A stretch of DNA of 23,182 bases from a gamma proteobacterium symbiont of Lucinoma myriamae (GCA_025655635.1 JAHXIM010000403.1:1-23182), one strand, 5' to 3'; positions 7,471-16,207 are shown, numbered from the stretch's first letter. Numbers and translations: made by a program. Notes: generated by a model from the letters alone, not told the origin.

Positions 7471-7827
7471 ATGCTTGAAAATTATCTTCCCGTACTTATT
7501 TTTATGGGAGTAGGCCTTTTAGTTGGAATTGGAATGACTGTGATGGGGCTGATTTTATCTCCACATCGTCCTGATCGTGAAAAAAACTCCCCTTATGAGT
7601 GCGGCTTTGAAGCATTCGAAGATTCCCGCCTAAAATTTGATGTCCGTTATTATCTGGTCGCCATCCTCTTTATTATCTTTGATTTGGAAATAGCATTTCT
7701 TTTCCCCTGGGCTGTTGTACTCGATACAATCGGTACCTTTGGATTGATTGCTATGGCAATATTTCTAGGACTTTTGGTTGTTGGTTTTATCTACGAGTGG
7801 AAAAAAGGTGCGCTTGAATGGGAATAG
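7471..7827 (+). CDS. nuoA: NADH-quinone oxidoreductase subunit A
   Basis: NuoA is a small membrane-arm subunit at the junction of the hydrophilic and membrane arms of complex I, next to the quinone channel. The 118 residues show three membrane segments (about 7-29, 61-81 and 88-108). The conserved loop PYECGFEAF has its cysteine at 44, and the acidic motif FDLEIAFLFPW (D71, E73) follows TM2. TAAGGA lies seven bases before the ATG. Its last ten bases overlap nuoB, so the two are translationally coupled. Confidence 0.97.
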   Translation: MLENYLPVLIFMGVGLLVGIGMTVMGLILSPHRPDREKNSPYECGFEAFEDSRLKFDVRYYLVAILFIIFDLEIAFLFPWAVVLDTIGTFGLIAMAIFLGLLVVGFIYEWKKGALEWE

Positions 7828-8294
7828 AGGGAATTTTAGAAGAAGGTGTTATCACCACAACTGCTGATAAACTCATCAATTGGGCAAGAACCGGTTCAAT
7901 GTGGCCTATGACCTTTGGTCTGGCATGCTGTGCAGTTGAAATGATGCAGGCAGGTGCTTCACGTTATGACCTTGACCGATTTGGTATTGTCTTCAGACCA
8001 AGCCCGCGTCAATCAGATGTCATGGTTGTTGCTGGTACATTGGTGAATAAAATGGCACCCGCTTTACGTAAAGTTTATGACCAGATGGCTGAACCTCGCT
8101 GGGTGATCTCCATGGGATCCTGTGCTAATGGTGGTGGTTATTATCACTATTCCTATGCTGTTGTCAGAGGCTGTGATCGGGTCGTACCTGTCGATATTTA
8201 TGTACCGGGCTGTCCACCGACTGCGGAAGCACTGTTGTACGGTATTATCCAGTTACAGAATAAAATTAAACGTACTAATACGATTGCACGATAA
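7818..8294 (+). CDS. nuoB: NADH-quinone oxidoreductase subunit B (cluster N2)
   Basis: NuoB carries cluster N2, the last [4Fe-4S] centre, which reduces quinone. All four ligands are present: adjacent C37 and C38 in GLACCAVEMM, C102 in GSCANGGG and C132 in VPGCPPTAE. The 158 residues are a normal length for the short-C-terminus form. The start overlaps the nuoA end by ten bases, and AAAGG at 7804-7808 is nine bases upstream, inside nuoA. Confidence 0.98.
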   Translation: MGIEGILEEGVITTTADKLINWARTGSMWPMTFGLACCAVEMMQAGASRYDLDRFGIVFRPSPRQSDVMVVAGTLVNKMAPALRKVYDQMAEPRWVISMGSCANGGGYYHYSYAVVRGCDRVVPVDIYVPGCPPTAEALLYGIIQLQNKIKRTNTIAR

Positions 8295-8307
8295 GAGAAC
8301 ACGTTGA

Positions 8308-8964
8308 ATGTCGCAATATTACTCTGAATTATCTGACAAAGTAATCAATACATTGGCAGAAATAGAAACCGTAAAGGCTGTTGTTGCACACGGTGAACTG
8401 ACTATTGAAGTAAGCAAAGAAAATCTCGTCCGGATTTGTCAGACATTACGGGATAATCAAGAGCTTGCCTTTGATACAGCCATTGATATCTGTGGTGTCG
8501 ATTATAGTACTTATGAAGGTTCTAAAGCCTATACTTCCCGTTATGCCTCTGTTTACCATTTACTATCAGTAAAAAATAATCATAGAATTCGTGTCAGAAC
8601 CTGGTTAGATGATGACTTCCCTATGGTTGACTCTGTTGTGTCTGTCTGGAGTGGAGCCAATTGGTTTGAACGTGAAGCCTTTGATATGCTGGGTATTCTT
8701 TATTCAGGGCATCCTGACTTACGTCGAATCTTAACTGATTATGGTTTTATTGGTCATCCATTGCGCAAAGACTTTCCTTTAGTTGGACAGGTTGAAATGC
8801 GTTATGATGCAAACAAGCAACGTGTTATCTATGAACCTGTGACGATAGAAGAACGAGTGAATATTCCAAGAATTATCAGAGACGATAATCGTTATGCAGA
8901 ACGCCTTGCTGATAAAGAACAAGCTGGTAGTGATGATAGTAAGAGTCAAGGGGAAAGTGCTTAA
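8308..8964 (+). CDS. nuoC: NADH-quinone oxidoreductase subunit C
   Basis: This is the 30-kDa subunit of the connecting module. It holds no cofactor and packs against NuoD. Signatures are WFEREAFDMLGI (119-130), GHPDLRRILTDYGF (134-147) and GHPLRKDFPL (149-158). The last 30 residues are charged and variable. It is a separate 218-residue protein, not fused to NuoD as in E. coli. Its TAA overlaps the nuoD ATG by one base (TAATG), which suggests stop-start reinitiation. Confidence 0.97.
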   Translation: MSQYYSELSDKVINTLAEIETVKAVVAHGELTIEVSKENLVRICQTLRDNQELAFDTAIDICGVDYSTYEGSKAYTSRYASVYHLLSVKNNHRIRVRTWLDDDFPMVDSVVSVWSGANWFEREAFDMLGILYSGHPDLRRILTDYGFIGHPLRKDFPLVGQVEMRYDANKQRVIYEPVTIEERVNIPRIIRDDNRYAERLADKEQAGSDDSKSQGESA

Positions 8965-10217
8965 TGTCAGAAATTCAGAATTATATACTTAACTTTGGTC
9001 CTCAGCATCCTGCAGCCCATGGTGTGCTGCGTTTAATTTTAGAACTGGATGGTGAAGTCGTTCAAAGAGCCGATCCGCATATTGGTCTGCTGCATCGCGG
9101 TACAGAAAAGCTGGCCGAAAGCCGGATCTATAATCAAACAGTCGGCTATATGGATCGTTTAGATTACGTCTCTATGATGTGTAATGAACATGCTTACTGT
9201 CTGACCATTGAAAAATTATTAGATATAGAAGTACCTGAGCGAGCACAATACATTCGTGTGATGTTTGACGAAATTACCCGCCTTTTAAACCATTTAATGT
9301 GGCTTGGTACTCATGGACTTGATGTCGGTGCCATGACCATGTTTCTTTATTGTTTCAGAGAACGTGAAGATTTACTGGATGCCTATGAAGCGGTATCTGG
9401 TGCGCGTATGCATGCCAGTTACTATCGTCCAGGGGGTGTTTATCGTGATTTACCAGATAGTATGCCTCAGTATGAAGCATCACAATGGCATTCTCAGGCA
9501 GAAGTTGATGAACAGAATAAAAATCGTCAGGGTTCATTATTAGACTTTTTAAAAGATTTTACTGACCGTTTTGAAGGTTATGTTGATGAGTATGAAACCT
9601 TATTGACTGATAACAGAATCTGGAAACAAAGACTGGTTGATATTGGCTGTGTCACCGCTGATGAAGCAAAGGATTTAGGCTTTACAGGGCCAATGCTGCG
9701 CGCTTCAGGTGTTCCCTGGGATATAAGAAAAATGGAACCCTATGCCGCTTATGACAAAGTTGATTTTGATATTCCGGTTGGCACTAATGGCGACTGTTAC
9801 GATCGTTATGTCGTACGTGTTGAAGAAATGCGCCAGTCAAATCGAATTATCATTCAATGTATAGACTGGCTGCAGAATAATCCAGGCCCGGTGATGCATG
9901 AAGATCATAAAGTAACTATGCCTGACCGTATGGATATGAAACAGGATATGGAAGGACTGATTCATCACTTTAAACATTTTACCGAAGGTTATGGTGTACC
10001 AGAAGGCGAAGCTTACTGCTCTGTAGAACAGCCAAAGGGTGAATTTGGAACTTATATTGTTTCAGATGGTGCCAATAAACCCTATCGTTTAAAAATCAGA
10101 GCATCGGGTTTTGTAAATATGTCAGCGCTTAATTTTTTAACTGAAGGTCATATGCTGGCTGATGTGGTCACCGTTATTGGTACACTTGATATTGTATTCG
10201 GGGAGGTTGACCGTTAA
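8964..10217 (+). CDS. nuoD: NADH-quinone oxidoreductase subunit D
   Basis: This is the 49-kDa subunit, related to the [NiFe]-hydrogenase large subunit, and it forms the quinone pocket beside NuoB cluster N2. FGPQHPAAHGVLRL opens the protein. H19 and Y68 (DRLDYVSMM) occupy the spacing of the known quinone-headgroup His/Tyr pair, an assignment by motif distance. PHIGLLHRGTEKLAE is at 38-52. The C-terminus ends with the conserved GTLDIVFGEVDR. The 417 residues are the full family length. It is linked to both neighbours by TAATG overlaps. Confidence 0.98.
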   Translation: MSEIQNYILNFGPQHPAAHGVLRLILELDGEVVQRADPHIGLLHRGTEKLAESRIYNQTVGYMDRLDYVSMMCNEHAYCLTIEKLLDIEVPERAQYIRVMFDEITRLLNHLMWLGTHGLDVGAMTMFLYCFREREDLLDAYEAVSGARMHASYYRPGGVYRDLPDSMPQYEASQWHSQAEVDEQNKNRQGSLLDFLKDFTDRFEGYVDEYETLLTDNRIWKQRLVDIGCVTADEAKDLGFTGPMLRASGVPWDIRKMEPYAAYDKVDFDIPVGTNGDCYDRYVVRVEEMRQSNRIIIQCIDWLQNNPGPVMHEDHKVTMPDRMDMKQDMEGLIHHFKHFTEGYGVPEGEAYCSVEQPKGEFGTYIVSDGANKPYRLKIRASGFVNMSALNFLTEGHMLADVVTVIGTLDIVFGEVDR

Positions 10218-10711
10218 TGTCTGAGATAAACAAAGACTTGATTAATGCGGCATCAAGAGTAGATATTGATCAATGGGTCGCCAAATATCCAGCGGATCAA
10301 AAACAGTCAGCGGTTATGGCTGCCTTGCGTATTGTTCAGGATCAAAATGGTGGCTGGTTGACCACTGAACTGATGGATGCAGTTGCAAGCTATCTGGATA
10401 TGGATAAAATTCATGTCTATGAAGTGGCGACGTTTTATTCCATGTATGAACACAAACCTGTGGGCAAACACAAGATTTGTGTGTGTACCAATATATCCTG
10501 TATGGTTTGTGGTTCAGGAGAAATTGTTGATCATCTGGAAGATAAACTGGACGTCAAAATGGGTGGAACAACCGAAGATAATCGTTTTACTCTCAAAGAA
10601 GTTGAATGTCTTGGCGCTTGTTCTGGAGCACCGATGATACAAATTGGTGAGCACTATTATGAGAATCTTGACGCAGAAAAAATTGACAAGATTTTAGAAG
10701 AATTGAAATAG
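10217..10711 (+). CDS. nuoE: NADH-quinone oxidoreductase subunit E (cluster N1a)
   Basis: This is the 24-kDa dehydrogenase-module subunit with a thioredoxin-like fold holding [2Fe-2S] cluster N1a. Its ligands are C90 and C95 (CTNISC) and C131 and C135 (CLGAC). The 164 residues match the E. coli length closely. The start overlaps the nuoD stop. The gene ends LK-TAG directly at a 30-base tandem repeat whose units stay in its reading frame and carry further in-frame stops, so the present C-terminus may have been trimmed or remodelled. Confidence 0.97.
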   Translation: MSEINKDLINAASRVDIDQWVAKYPADQKQSAVMAALRIVQDQNGGWLTTELMDAVASYLDMDKIHVYEVATFYSMYEHKPVGKHKICVCTNISCMVCGSGEIVDHLEDKLDVKMGGTTEDNRFTLKEVECLGACSGAPMIQIGEHYYENLDAEKIDKILEELK

Positions 10712-10780
10712 AAAGCTGTCTTTCTTAAAGACTAAAAATTGAAGGCTACCTTTCTCAAAGACTAAAGATTGAAAGCTTGA
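10711..10780 (+). repeat. 30-base tandem repeat, 2.3 copies, nuoE-nuoF spacer
   Basis: Units 10711-10740 and 10741-10770 are identical at 25 of 30 positions, and 10771-10777 starts a third copy. All five differences are transitions. The GAAAG/CTTTC stem of unit 1 (10711-10715, 10720-10724) is kept in unit 2 as GAAGG/CTTTC through a G-T wobble. In the nuoE frame each full unit reads KA(V/T)FLKD followed by TAA. Confidence 0.85.
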
Positions 10781-10799
10781 GTACCAAGCGGAGTATCGA

Positions 10800-12080
10800 A
10801 TGGCAAACGAAGTTTGTTTTAGAACATTACATCTTGATGAACCATGGACACTGGAATCGTATCTCAGCGTTGGTGGTTATCAATCGCTGAAAAAAATTCT
10901 CACAGAGAAGATCCCGGCAGAAGATATCATTGAACAAGTAAAAACCTCAGCTTTAAGAGGCCGTGGTGGTGCAGGATTTCCAACAGGTTTGAAATGGAGC
11001 TTTATGCCGCGCCAGTCTGAAGGCCAGAAATACATTGTTTGTAATTCAGATGAAGGTGAGCCGGGTACCTGTAAAGACCGTGATATTTTACGCTATAACC
11101 CGCACCAGCTGATAGAAGGCATGGCAATTGCCGGTTATTGTATTGGTGCTGATACCGGTTATAACTACATTCGTGGTGAATTTTGGGAACCCTATAGCCG
11201 TTTTGATAATGCCCTCAAAGAAGCTCGTGAAGCGGGCTATCTGGGTGACAAGCTATTCGGCAGCGATTTTAATTTTGATGCGCATAGTCATCTGGGCGGT
11301 GGTGCTTATATCTGTGGTGAAGAGACTGCTTTGCTGGAATCCATTGAAGGTAAAAAAGGTCAGCCGCGTTTTAAACCGCCATTTCCGGCGGGATTTGGGC
11401 TGTATGGTAAACCTACCACTATTAATAATACGGAAACACTGGCTTCAATACCTGTTATTGTAGAAAAAGGCGGACAGTGGTTTCTGGAACACGGCAAGCC
11501 GAATAATGGCGGTACAAAACTATTTTCTGTATCAGGAAATGTGAACCGTCCGGGCAATTATGAAATTGATATGGGCACGCCATTTTCTGAATTATTAGAA
11601 ATGTGCGGCGGCATGAAAGACGGCTATAAACTCAAAGCAGTCATTCCCGGTGGTAGTTCTTCTCCGGTTATTCCAGGCGATCAAATGATGGATGTCACCA
11701 TGGACTATGACAGTATTCAGGCTGCTGGTTCAATGCTGGGTTCAGGTGCGGTAATCATTCTTAATGATAAAGTCTGTATGGTCAATGCCTTAGCTCGTTT
11801 ATCACATTTTTATCAGGAAGAATCCTGTGGTCAATGTACCCCTTGTCGTGAAGGTACGGGCTGGTTATCACACATCATGCATCGTATTGAACATGGTCAT
11901 GGTAAACAGGAAGATATTGATTTGTTAGATAAAGTGGCTGGTGACATTATGGGGCGCACAATTTGCGCACTGGGTGAAGCAGCTTCTATGCCGGTAAAAG
12001 GCTTTCTTAAGCACTATCGTGATGAGTTCCAATATCATATTGATCATAAGAAATGTATGGTTGGACCAGGCAGTAAATAA
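10800..12080 (+). CDS. nuoF: NADH-quinone oxidoreductase subunit F (NADH/FMN site, cluster N3)
   Basis: This is the 51-kDa flavoprotein subunit that oxidises NADH and passes electrons through FMN. GRGGAGFPTGLKWSF (54-68) and SDEGEPGTCKDRD (83-95) form the NADH/FMN site. GGAYICGEETALLESIEG (167-184) is the second flavin-site signature. Cluster N3 ligands are C343, C346 and C349 (CGQCTPC) plus C389 (TICALGEAA). The 426 residues are family length. GGAG at 10790-10793 is six bases before the ATG. Confidence 0.98.
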   Translation: MANEVCFRTLHLDEPWTLESYLSVGGYQSLKKILTEKIPAEDIIEQVKTSALRGRGGAGFPTGLKWSFMPRQSEGQKYIVCNSDEGEPGTCKDRDILRYNPHQLIEGMAIAGYCIGADTGYNYIRGEFWEPYSRFDNALKEAREAGYLGDKLFGSDFNFDAHSHLGGGAYICGEETALLESIEGKKGQPRFKPPFPAGFGLYGKPTTINNTETLASIPVIVEKGGQWFLEHGKPNNGGTKLFSVSGNVNRPGNYEIDMGTPFSELLEMCGGMKDGYKLKAVIPGGSSSPVIPGDQMMDVTMDYDSIQAAGSMLGSGAVIILNDKVCMVNALARLSHFYQEESCGQCTPCREGTGWLSHIMHRIEHGHGKQEDIDLLDKVAGDIMGRTICALGEAASMPVKGFLKHYRDEFQYHIDHKKCMVGPGSK

Positions 12081-12148
12081 GCTAACAGTAAGCAATTTAA
12101 TTATTTAACTAAACTCTTTATTTAGAGACGGATTTACGAGTATTTAAT

Positions 12149-14536
12149 ATGGTAACTATCGAAATTAACGGTCAACAGGTTGAAGCTGAGCAGGGTCAGA
12201 TGCTTATTGAAGCTGCTGATAAGGCTGGCATAGCCATACCCCGTTTTTGTTATCATAAAAACCTGTCCATTTCTGCCAGTTGCCGTATGTGTCTGGTTGA
12301 AGTGGAAAAAGCACCCAAGCCAATGCCTGCCTGTGCAACCCCTGTTGCTGATGGTATGGTCGTTAATACCAAATCAACCTATGCTTTAGCAGCACAAAAA
12401 TCAGTGATGGAATTTTTACTGATTAACCACCCCTTAGATTGTCCAGTATGTGATCAGGGTGGAGAATGTGATTTGCAGGAATTTTCTATTGGTTATGGTA
12501 GTGATAAATCACAATATGCTGAAATCAAACGAGTAGTTAAAGATAAAGATATTGGTCCACTTATCGCAACTGAATTAACACGTTGTATTCATTGTACTCG
12601 CTGTGTTCGTTTCGGGCAGGAAATTGCCGGAATGCGTGAACTGGGTGCTACAGGACGTGGTGACTGGATGGAAATCGGTACTTATATAGAAAAGAGTATA
12701 GATTCAGAATTATCCGGTAATATTATTGACCTTTGCCCGGTTGGTGCGCTGACATCTAAAGTGTCACGTTTTACTTATCGTGTATGGGAATTAGCAAATA
12801 ATGACAGTATTAGTGCTCATGACTGTATCGGCTCAAACTGTAATGCTCAGACTAAAAATGGTGAGATAAAACGCGTAATTTCTCGACAGAATGACAGCAT
12901 TAATGATGCCTGGATTTCAGATCGTGATCGCTATAGTTTTGAAGGTTTGCAAAGTGATGATCGCTTAACTAAACCAATGATTAAAAAAGATGGCGCATGG
13001 ACTGAAGCCAGCTGGGATGATGCGCTGCAATTTGCCGTCAATAGTCTCAAAGACATAAAAGATAAGAGTCAGATTGGTACAGTCTGTTCACCTTCAGTAA
13101 CAACTGAAGAAATGTACCTTCTACAGAAAGTAATGCGCGGCATTGGCAGTAATAATATTGATCATCGTCTACGTCAGTCTGATTTTAGAGGTCAGGATCA
13201 AGATCCTCTATTCCCTGGTCTGGGAATGAGTGTTGCAGATGTTGCAGCACAGCAGGCAGCCATACTTATCGGCTCAAATGTTCGTAAAGAACAACCGATT
13301 ATGGGACACCAGTTAAGACAGGCCAGTTTAAAGGGTGCTAAGATTTCATTCGTAAACCCTGTCAGCTTTGATGCTAACTTCAATGTGGCTCATGAATTTA
13401 CAATAGCCCCATCACAGATGTTTAAAGAATTAAAAGTACTGGCAAAAGTGGCACTGGAAAATTCATCTGCTGGTGCACCGGAAGGTCTGGCTGCATTAGT
13501 ATCCTCGGTAAAAGTCACTGACGAGCACAAGCAATGTATTGCTGAATTATCAGACGCCGATAATTCAATGGTTATTTTAGGCACGATTGTTCAGGCCATG
13601 CCGAATTATTCTGCCATGAGAATACTGGCATCCTATATTGCTGACGCAAGTAATTCAACACTCAGTTATTTAACTCCTGGAGCTAATACTTCCGGTGCTT
13701 ATTTATCGGGCTTATTACCCAATCGAACTCAGGTTGCTCAAGGTGAGTTTGCTAATACCGACGGTTTAGATACCCAGGCAATGTTTGCGCAAAAGCTTAA
13801 AGCCTATATTCTCTACGGTATTGAAGTTGAACGTGATTTAGATAATCCAGTGCAGGCAAGTCAGGCACTTGATAATGCTGATTTTGTTGTATCGCTAAGT
13901 GCTTTTGTTACTGATGCGATAAAAGCCGGCTCTGATGTCATACTGCCAATTTCAACTATTACTGAATCATCAGGCACTTTAATTAATGTTGCCGGCATAT
14001 GGCAAAGTTTCAATGCAGTAAGCAAAGCAAAAGGGCTGTCTAAACCAGGCTGGAAAGTACTTCGAGTGATGGGCAACCTCTTTAATATTGATGGTTTTGA
14101 CTATCAAAGCTCAGAAGACGTTATCAATGAGCTTAAATCAGCTTTAGCACTGGAAAACTCTCAATCAGAAACTAGCAGAGCTACAAATCAGCTGGTCTGG
14201 GATTGTCCCGAGAATATCAGTGCACAAACAACAGATATTCAGAGAATTGCTGAATTATCAATTTATAATGTCGACGCTGTTACGCGCAGAGCAACAGCCT
14301 TACAGAAAACTCAAGATGCACAGGTTGATGTTGCTAAAATCAACTCAGCACTTGCTAAAAAATTGAAACTTGAAGATGCACAGGCAGTGACAGCTAAACA
14401 GGCTGATAATACAGCTCAAGTGACTATCAGCATTGATAATAAAATTACTGATAATTGTGTTTATCTGTCGGCGGGTAACGTCGCAGCGTCATCTCTGGGT
14501 GGCGGCTTTGATACAATTGAACTTATACCAGCGTAG
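12149..14536 (+). CDS. nuoG: NADH-quinone oxidoreductase subunit G (clusters N1b, N4, N5)
   Basis: This is the large 75-kDa dehydrogenase-module subunit. The N-terminal ferredoxin domain binds [2Fe-2S] N1b through C34, C45, C48 and C62. N5 is bound by H94, C98, C101 and C107, and N4 by C146, C149, C152 and C196. The rest is a molybdopterin-oxidoreductase-like domain that in complex I has lost its cofactor. The CxxCxxxC set for the off-path cluster N7 is absent: only C226 and C231 are in that region, in HDCIGSNCNA. The protein resembles the shorter 780-800-residue form rather than the 908-residue E. coli form. Residues after about 640 are Ala/Gln/Asp-rich and weakly conserved. Confidence 0.97.
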   Translation: MVTIEINGQQVEAEQGQMLIEAADKAGIAIPRFCYHKNLSISASCRMCLVEVEKAPKPMPACATPVADGMVVNTKSTYALAAQKSVMEFLLINHPLDCPVCDQGGECDLQEFSIGYGSDKSQYAEIKRVVKDKDIGPLIATELTRCIHCTRCVRFGQEIAGMRELGATGRGDWMEIGTYIEKSIDSELSGNIIDLCPVGALTSKVSRFTYRVWELANNDSISAHDCIGSNCNAQTKNGEIKRVISRQNDSINDAWISDRDRYSFEGLQSDDRLTKPMIKKDGAWTEASWDDALQFAVNSLKDIKDKSQIGTVCSPSVTTEEMYLLQKVMRGIGSNNIDHRLRQSDFRGQDQDPLFPGLGMSVADVAAQQAAILIGSNVRKEQPIMGHQLRQASLKGAKISFVNPVSFDANFNVAHEFTIAPSQMFKELKVLAKVALENSSAGAPEGLAALVSSVKVTDEHKQCIAELSDADNSMVILGTIVQAMPNYSAMRILASYIADASNSTLSYLTPGANTSGAYLSGLLPNRTQVAQGEFANTDGLDTQAMFAQKLKAYILYGIEVERDLDNPVQASQALDNADFVVSLSAFVTDAIKAGSDVILPISTITESSGTLINVAGIWQSFNAVSKAKGLSKPGWKVLRVMGNLFNIDGFDYQSSEDVINELKSALALENSQSETSRATNQLVWDCPENISAQTTDIQRIAELSIYNVDAVTRRATALQKTQDAQVDVAKINSALAKKLKLEDAQAVTAKQADNTAQVTISIDNKITDNCVYLSAGNVAASSLGGGFDTIELIPA

Positions 14537-14561
14537 AATGGCTAATTAAGCGGAGCAAATT

Positions 14562-15614
14562 TTGGTAGACCTGATTTTATCCATTTATGAAATACCGATT
14601 ATAAATATACTCGTCAAGATCATTGCGATCCTGGTGCCGTTATTATTAACCGTTGCTTATTTCACTTATTTTGAGCGAAAAATAATTGGCTATATGCAAG
14701 TGCGTATCGGGCCAAACCGTGTCGGTCCAAGAGGCTGGCTACAGCCTATCGCTGATGCAATGAAATTAATGTTTAAGGAAATTATTTTTCCTTCCGGCGC
14801 CAATAAAATCCTCTTTACCATTGCTCCAACTCTGACAATTGCAACAGCACTGGCTGCCTGGGCAGTTATACCATTTGGCGCAGAAATGGTTTTAGCTGAT
14901 CTTAATGTTGCTCTGCTTTATATTCTTGCGATGACCTCAGTCGGTGTTTATGGAGTGATTCTGGCTGGCTGGTCTTCTAACTCTAAATACGCCATTATGA
15001 GTACCCTGAGAACTGCAGCACAAGTGGTTTCTTATGAAATAGCCATGGGCTTTGCTCTGGTTGGTGTTGTTATGGCAGCAAGAAGCCTTAATATCGGTGA
15101 CATTGTTGCCGGACAAAGCGGCAGTATCTGGGGCTGGTATATGTGGCCGTTATTACCACTTTTTGTTATCTACTTTATTTCAGGTGTAGCAGAAACCAAT
15201 CGTGCACCATTTGATGTAGCAGAAGGTGAATCAGAAATCGTTGCTGGTTTCCACGTAGAATATTCCGGTATTTTATTTGCCATTTTCTTCCTGGCTGAAT
15301 ATGCCAATATGATCCTGATTTCTATAATGGCAGCTCTATTATTTATGGGCGGATGGTTATCACCCTTTCAAGGTGTGGAATTTTTAGGATTGGGTTCAAG
15401 TTTCCTTGCGGGTTCCAGTATAGTCTGGTTACTCAGTAAAACCGCAATATTTATGTTCTTGTTCCTATGGTTCAGAGCAACTTTCCCGCGCTATCGTTAT
15501 GACCAAATAATGCGCTTAGGCTGGAAAGTCTTTATACCAATAACAATCGTCTGGATTTATGTGATTGGCATTATGTATTATGCAGAATTAGCACCCTGGT
15601 TCATTAAGGGATAA
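14562..15614 (+). CDS. nuoH: NADH-quinone oxidoreductase subunit H
   Basis: NuoH is a membrane subunit that forms the quinone chamber and the E-channel linking quinone reduction to proton pumping. RIGPNRVGPRGWLQP (48-62) and ETNRAPFDVAEGESEIV (211-227), followed by AGFHVEYSG, are the family signatures. About eight membrane segments are visible, and the length is 350 residues. The start is TTG: CGGAG (14551-14555) lies six bases upstream, the preceding in-phase region offers no ATG, and the next in-frame Met is residue 45, inside the conserved core. Confidence 0.97.
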   Translation: MVDLILSIYEIPIINILVKIIAILVPLLLTVAYFTYFERKIIGYMQVRIGPNRVGPRGWLQPIADAMKLMFKEIIFPSGANKILFTIAPTLTIATALAAWAVIPFGAEMVLADLNVALLYILAMTSVGVYGVILAGWSSNSKYAIMSTLRTAAQVVSYEIAMGFALVGVVMAARSLNIGDIVAGQSGSIWGWYMWPLLPLFVIYFISGVAETNRAPFDVAEGESEIVAGFHVEYSGILFAIFFLAEYANMILISIMAALLFMGGWLSPFQGVEFLGLGSSFLAGSSIVWLLSKTAIFMFLFLWFRATFPRYRYDQIMRLGWKVFIPITIVWIYVIGIMYYAELAPWFIKG

Positions 15615-15618
15615 GTTA

Positions 15619-15720
15619 ATGGATAATATGATAATGAATAAATATGGAAAGAGTATCCAGGAGACGGCATTGATAAAGACCGCTTTAATTAAGATAGCTT
15701 TTGTAAGGAGTATTGGGTGA
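15619..15720 (+). CDS. 33-codon small ORF filling the nuoH-nuoI gap
   Basis: This ORF starts four bases after the nuoH TAA with AAGGG (15606-15610) eight bases upstream, and its TGA overlaps the nuoI GTG as GTGA. It encodes a 33-residue peptide beginning MDNMIMNKYG and ending in KSIQE, TALIK, TALIK, IAFVR, SIG. The second half is three units of a five-residue, 15-base repeat with alternating Lys/Arg and hydrophobic residues. I know of no nuo subunit like it. It may be a translated coupler that carries ribosomes from nuoH to the nuoI start, a true micropeptide, or an open frame by chance in a repeat-derived spacer. Confidence 0.4.
   Translation: MDNMIMNKYGKSIQETALIKTALIKIAFVRSIG
15664..15708 (+). 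repeat. 15-base degenerate tandem repeat, three copies
   Basis: Units at 15664-15678, 15679-15693 and 15694-15708 align without gaps. Units 1 and 2 share 11 of 15 bases and units 2 and 3 share 9 of 15. They encode TALIK, TALIK and IAFVR in the small ORF. The AAGGAG ribosome site of nuoI (15705-15710) overlaps the end of the third unit. Confidence 0.5.
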
Positions 15721-16205
15721 AACAATTGACTCAATTTTTTAATAGTCTATTTTTGGCCGAATTGTTTAAAGGCCTGAGCGTGACTGGACGTTATCTTTTT
15801 AAGAAAAAAATAACGGTACAATATCCTGAAGAGAAAACACCACAGTCTTATCGTTTTAGAGGACTGCATGCACAACGTCGTTATGCCAATGGTGAAGAAC
15901 GTTGTATTGCCTGTAAATTGTGTGAAGCGATTTGTCCTGCACTGGCTATCAGTATTGAGTCAGAAGAGCGTGAAGATGGTTCACGTAGAACTAAAAGTTA
16001 TGATATCGATTTAACGAAATGTATTTTTTGTGGTTTCTGTGAAGAATCCTGTCCGGTGGATGCCATTGTTGAAACACGGATTTTTGAATATCATGGTGAA
16101 GAAAAAAGTGATTTGTATATGACTAAAGAAAAATTACTTGCAGTTGGTGATAAATACGAAGAACAAATTGCTGCTGATAGAGCAGAAGATGCTTCTTATC
16201 GCTAA
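15717..16205 (+). CDS. nuoI: NADH-quinone oxidoreductase subunit I (clusters N6a, N6b)
   Basis: This is the ferredoxin-like connecting subunit that carries two [4Fe-4S] clusters between NuoG and NuoB. The motifs CIACKLCEAIC (C63, C66, C69, with C73 before P74) and CIFCGFCEESC (C102, C105, C108, C112) are both complete. An amphipathic N-terminal helix precedes them, as in the family. The 162 residues are normal length. The start is GTG, with AAGGAG (15705-15710) six bases upstream; the start overlaps the stop of the small ORF before it. Confidence 0.97.
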   Translation: MKQLTQFFNSLFLAELFKGLSVTGRYLFKKKITVQYPEEKTPQSYRFRGLHAQRRYANGEERCIACKLCEAICPALAISIESEEREDGSRRTKSYDIDLTKCIFCGFCEESCPVDAIVETRIFEYHGEEKSDLYMTKEKLLAVGDKYEEQIAADRAEDASYR

Positions 16206-16207
16206 AC

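Noticed and set aside
12824..12845. Two cysteines in NuoG as cluster N7 ligands
   Set aside because: N7 needs four cysteines (CxxCxxxC plus one more). Only C226 and C231 are here, as in NuoG proteins that lack N7.
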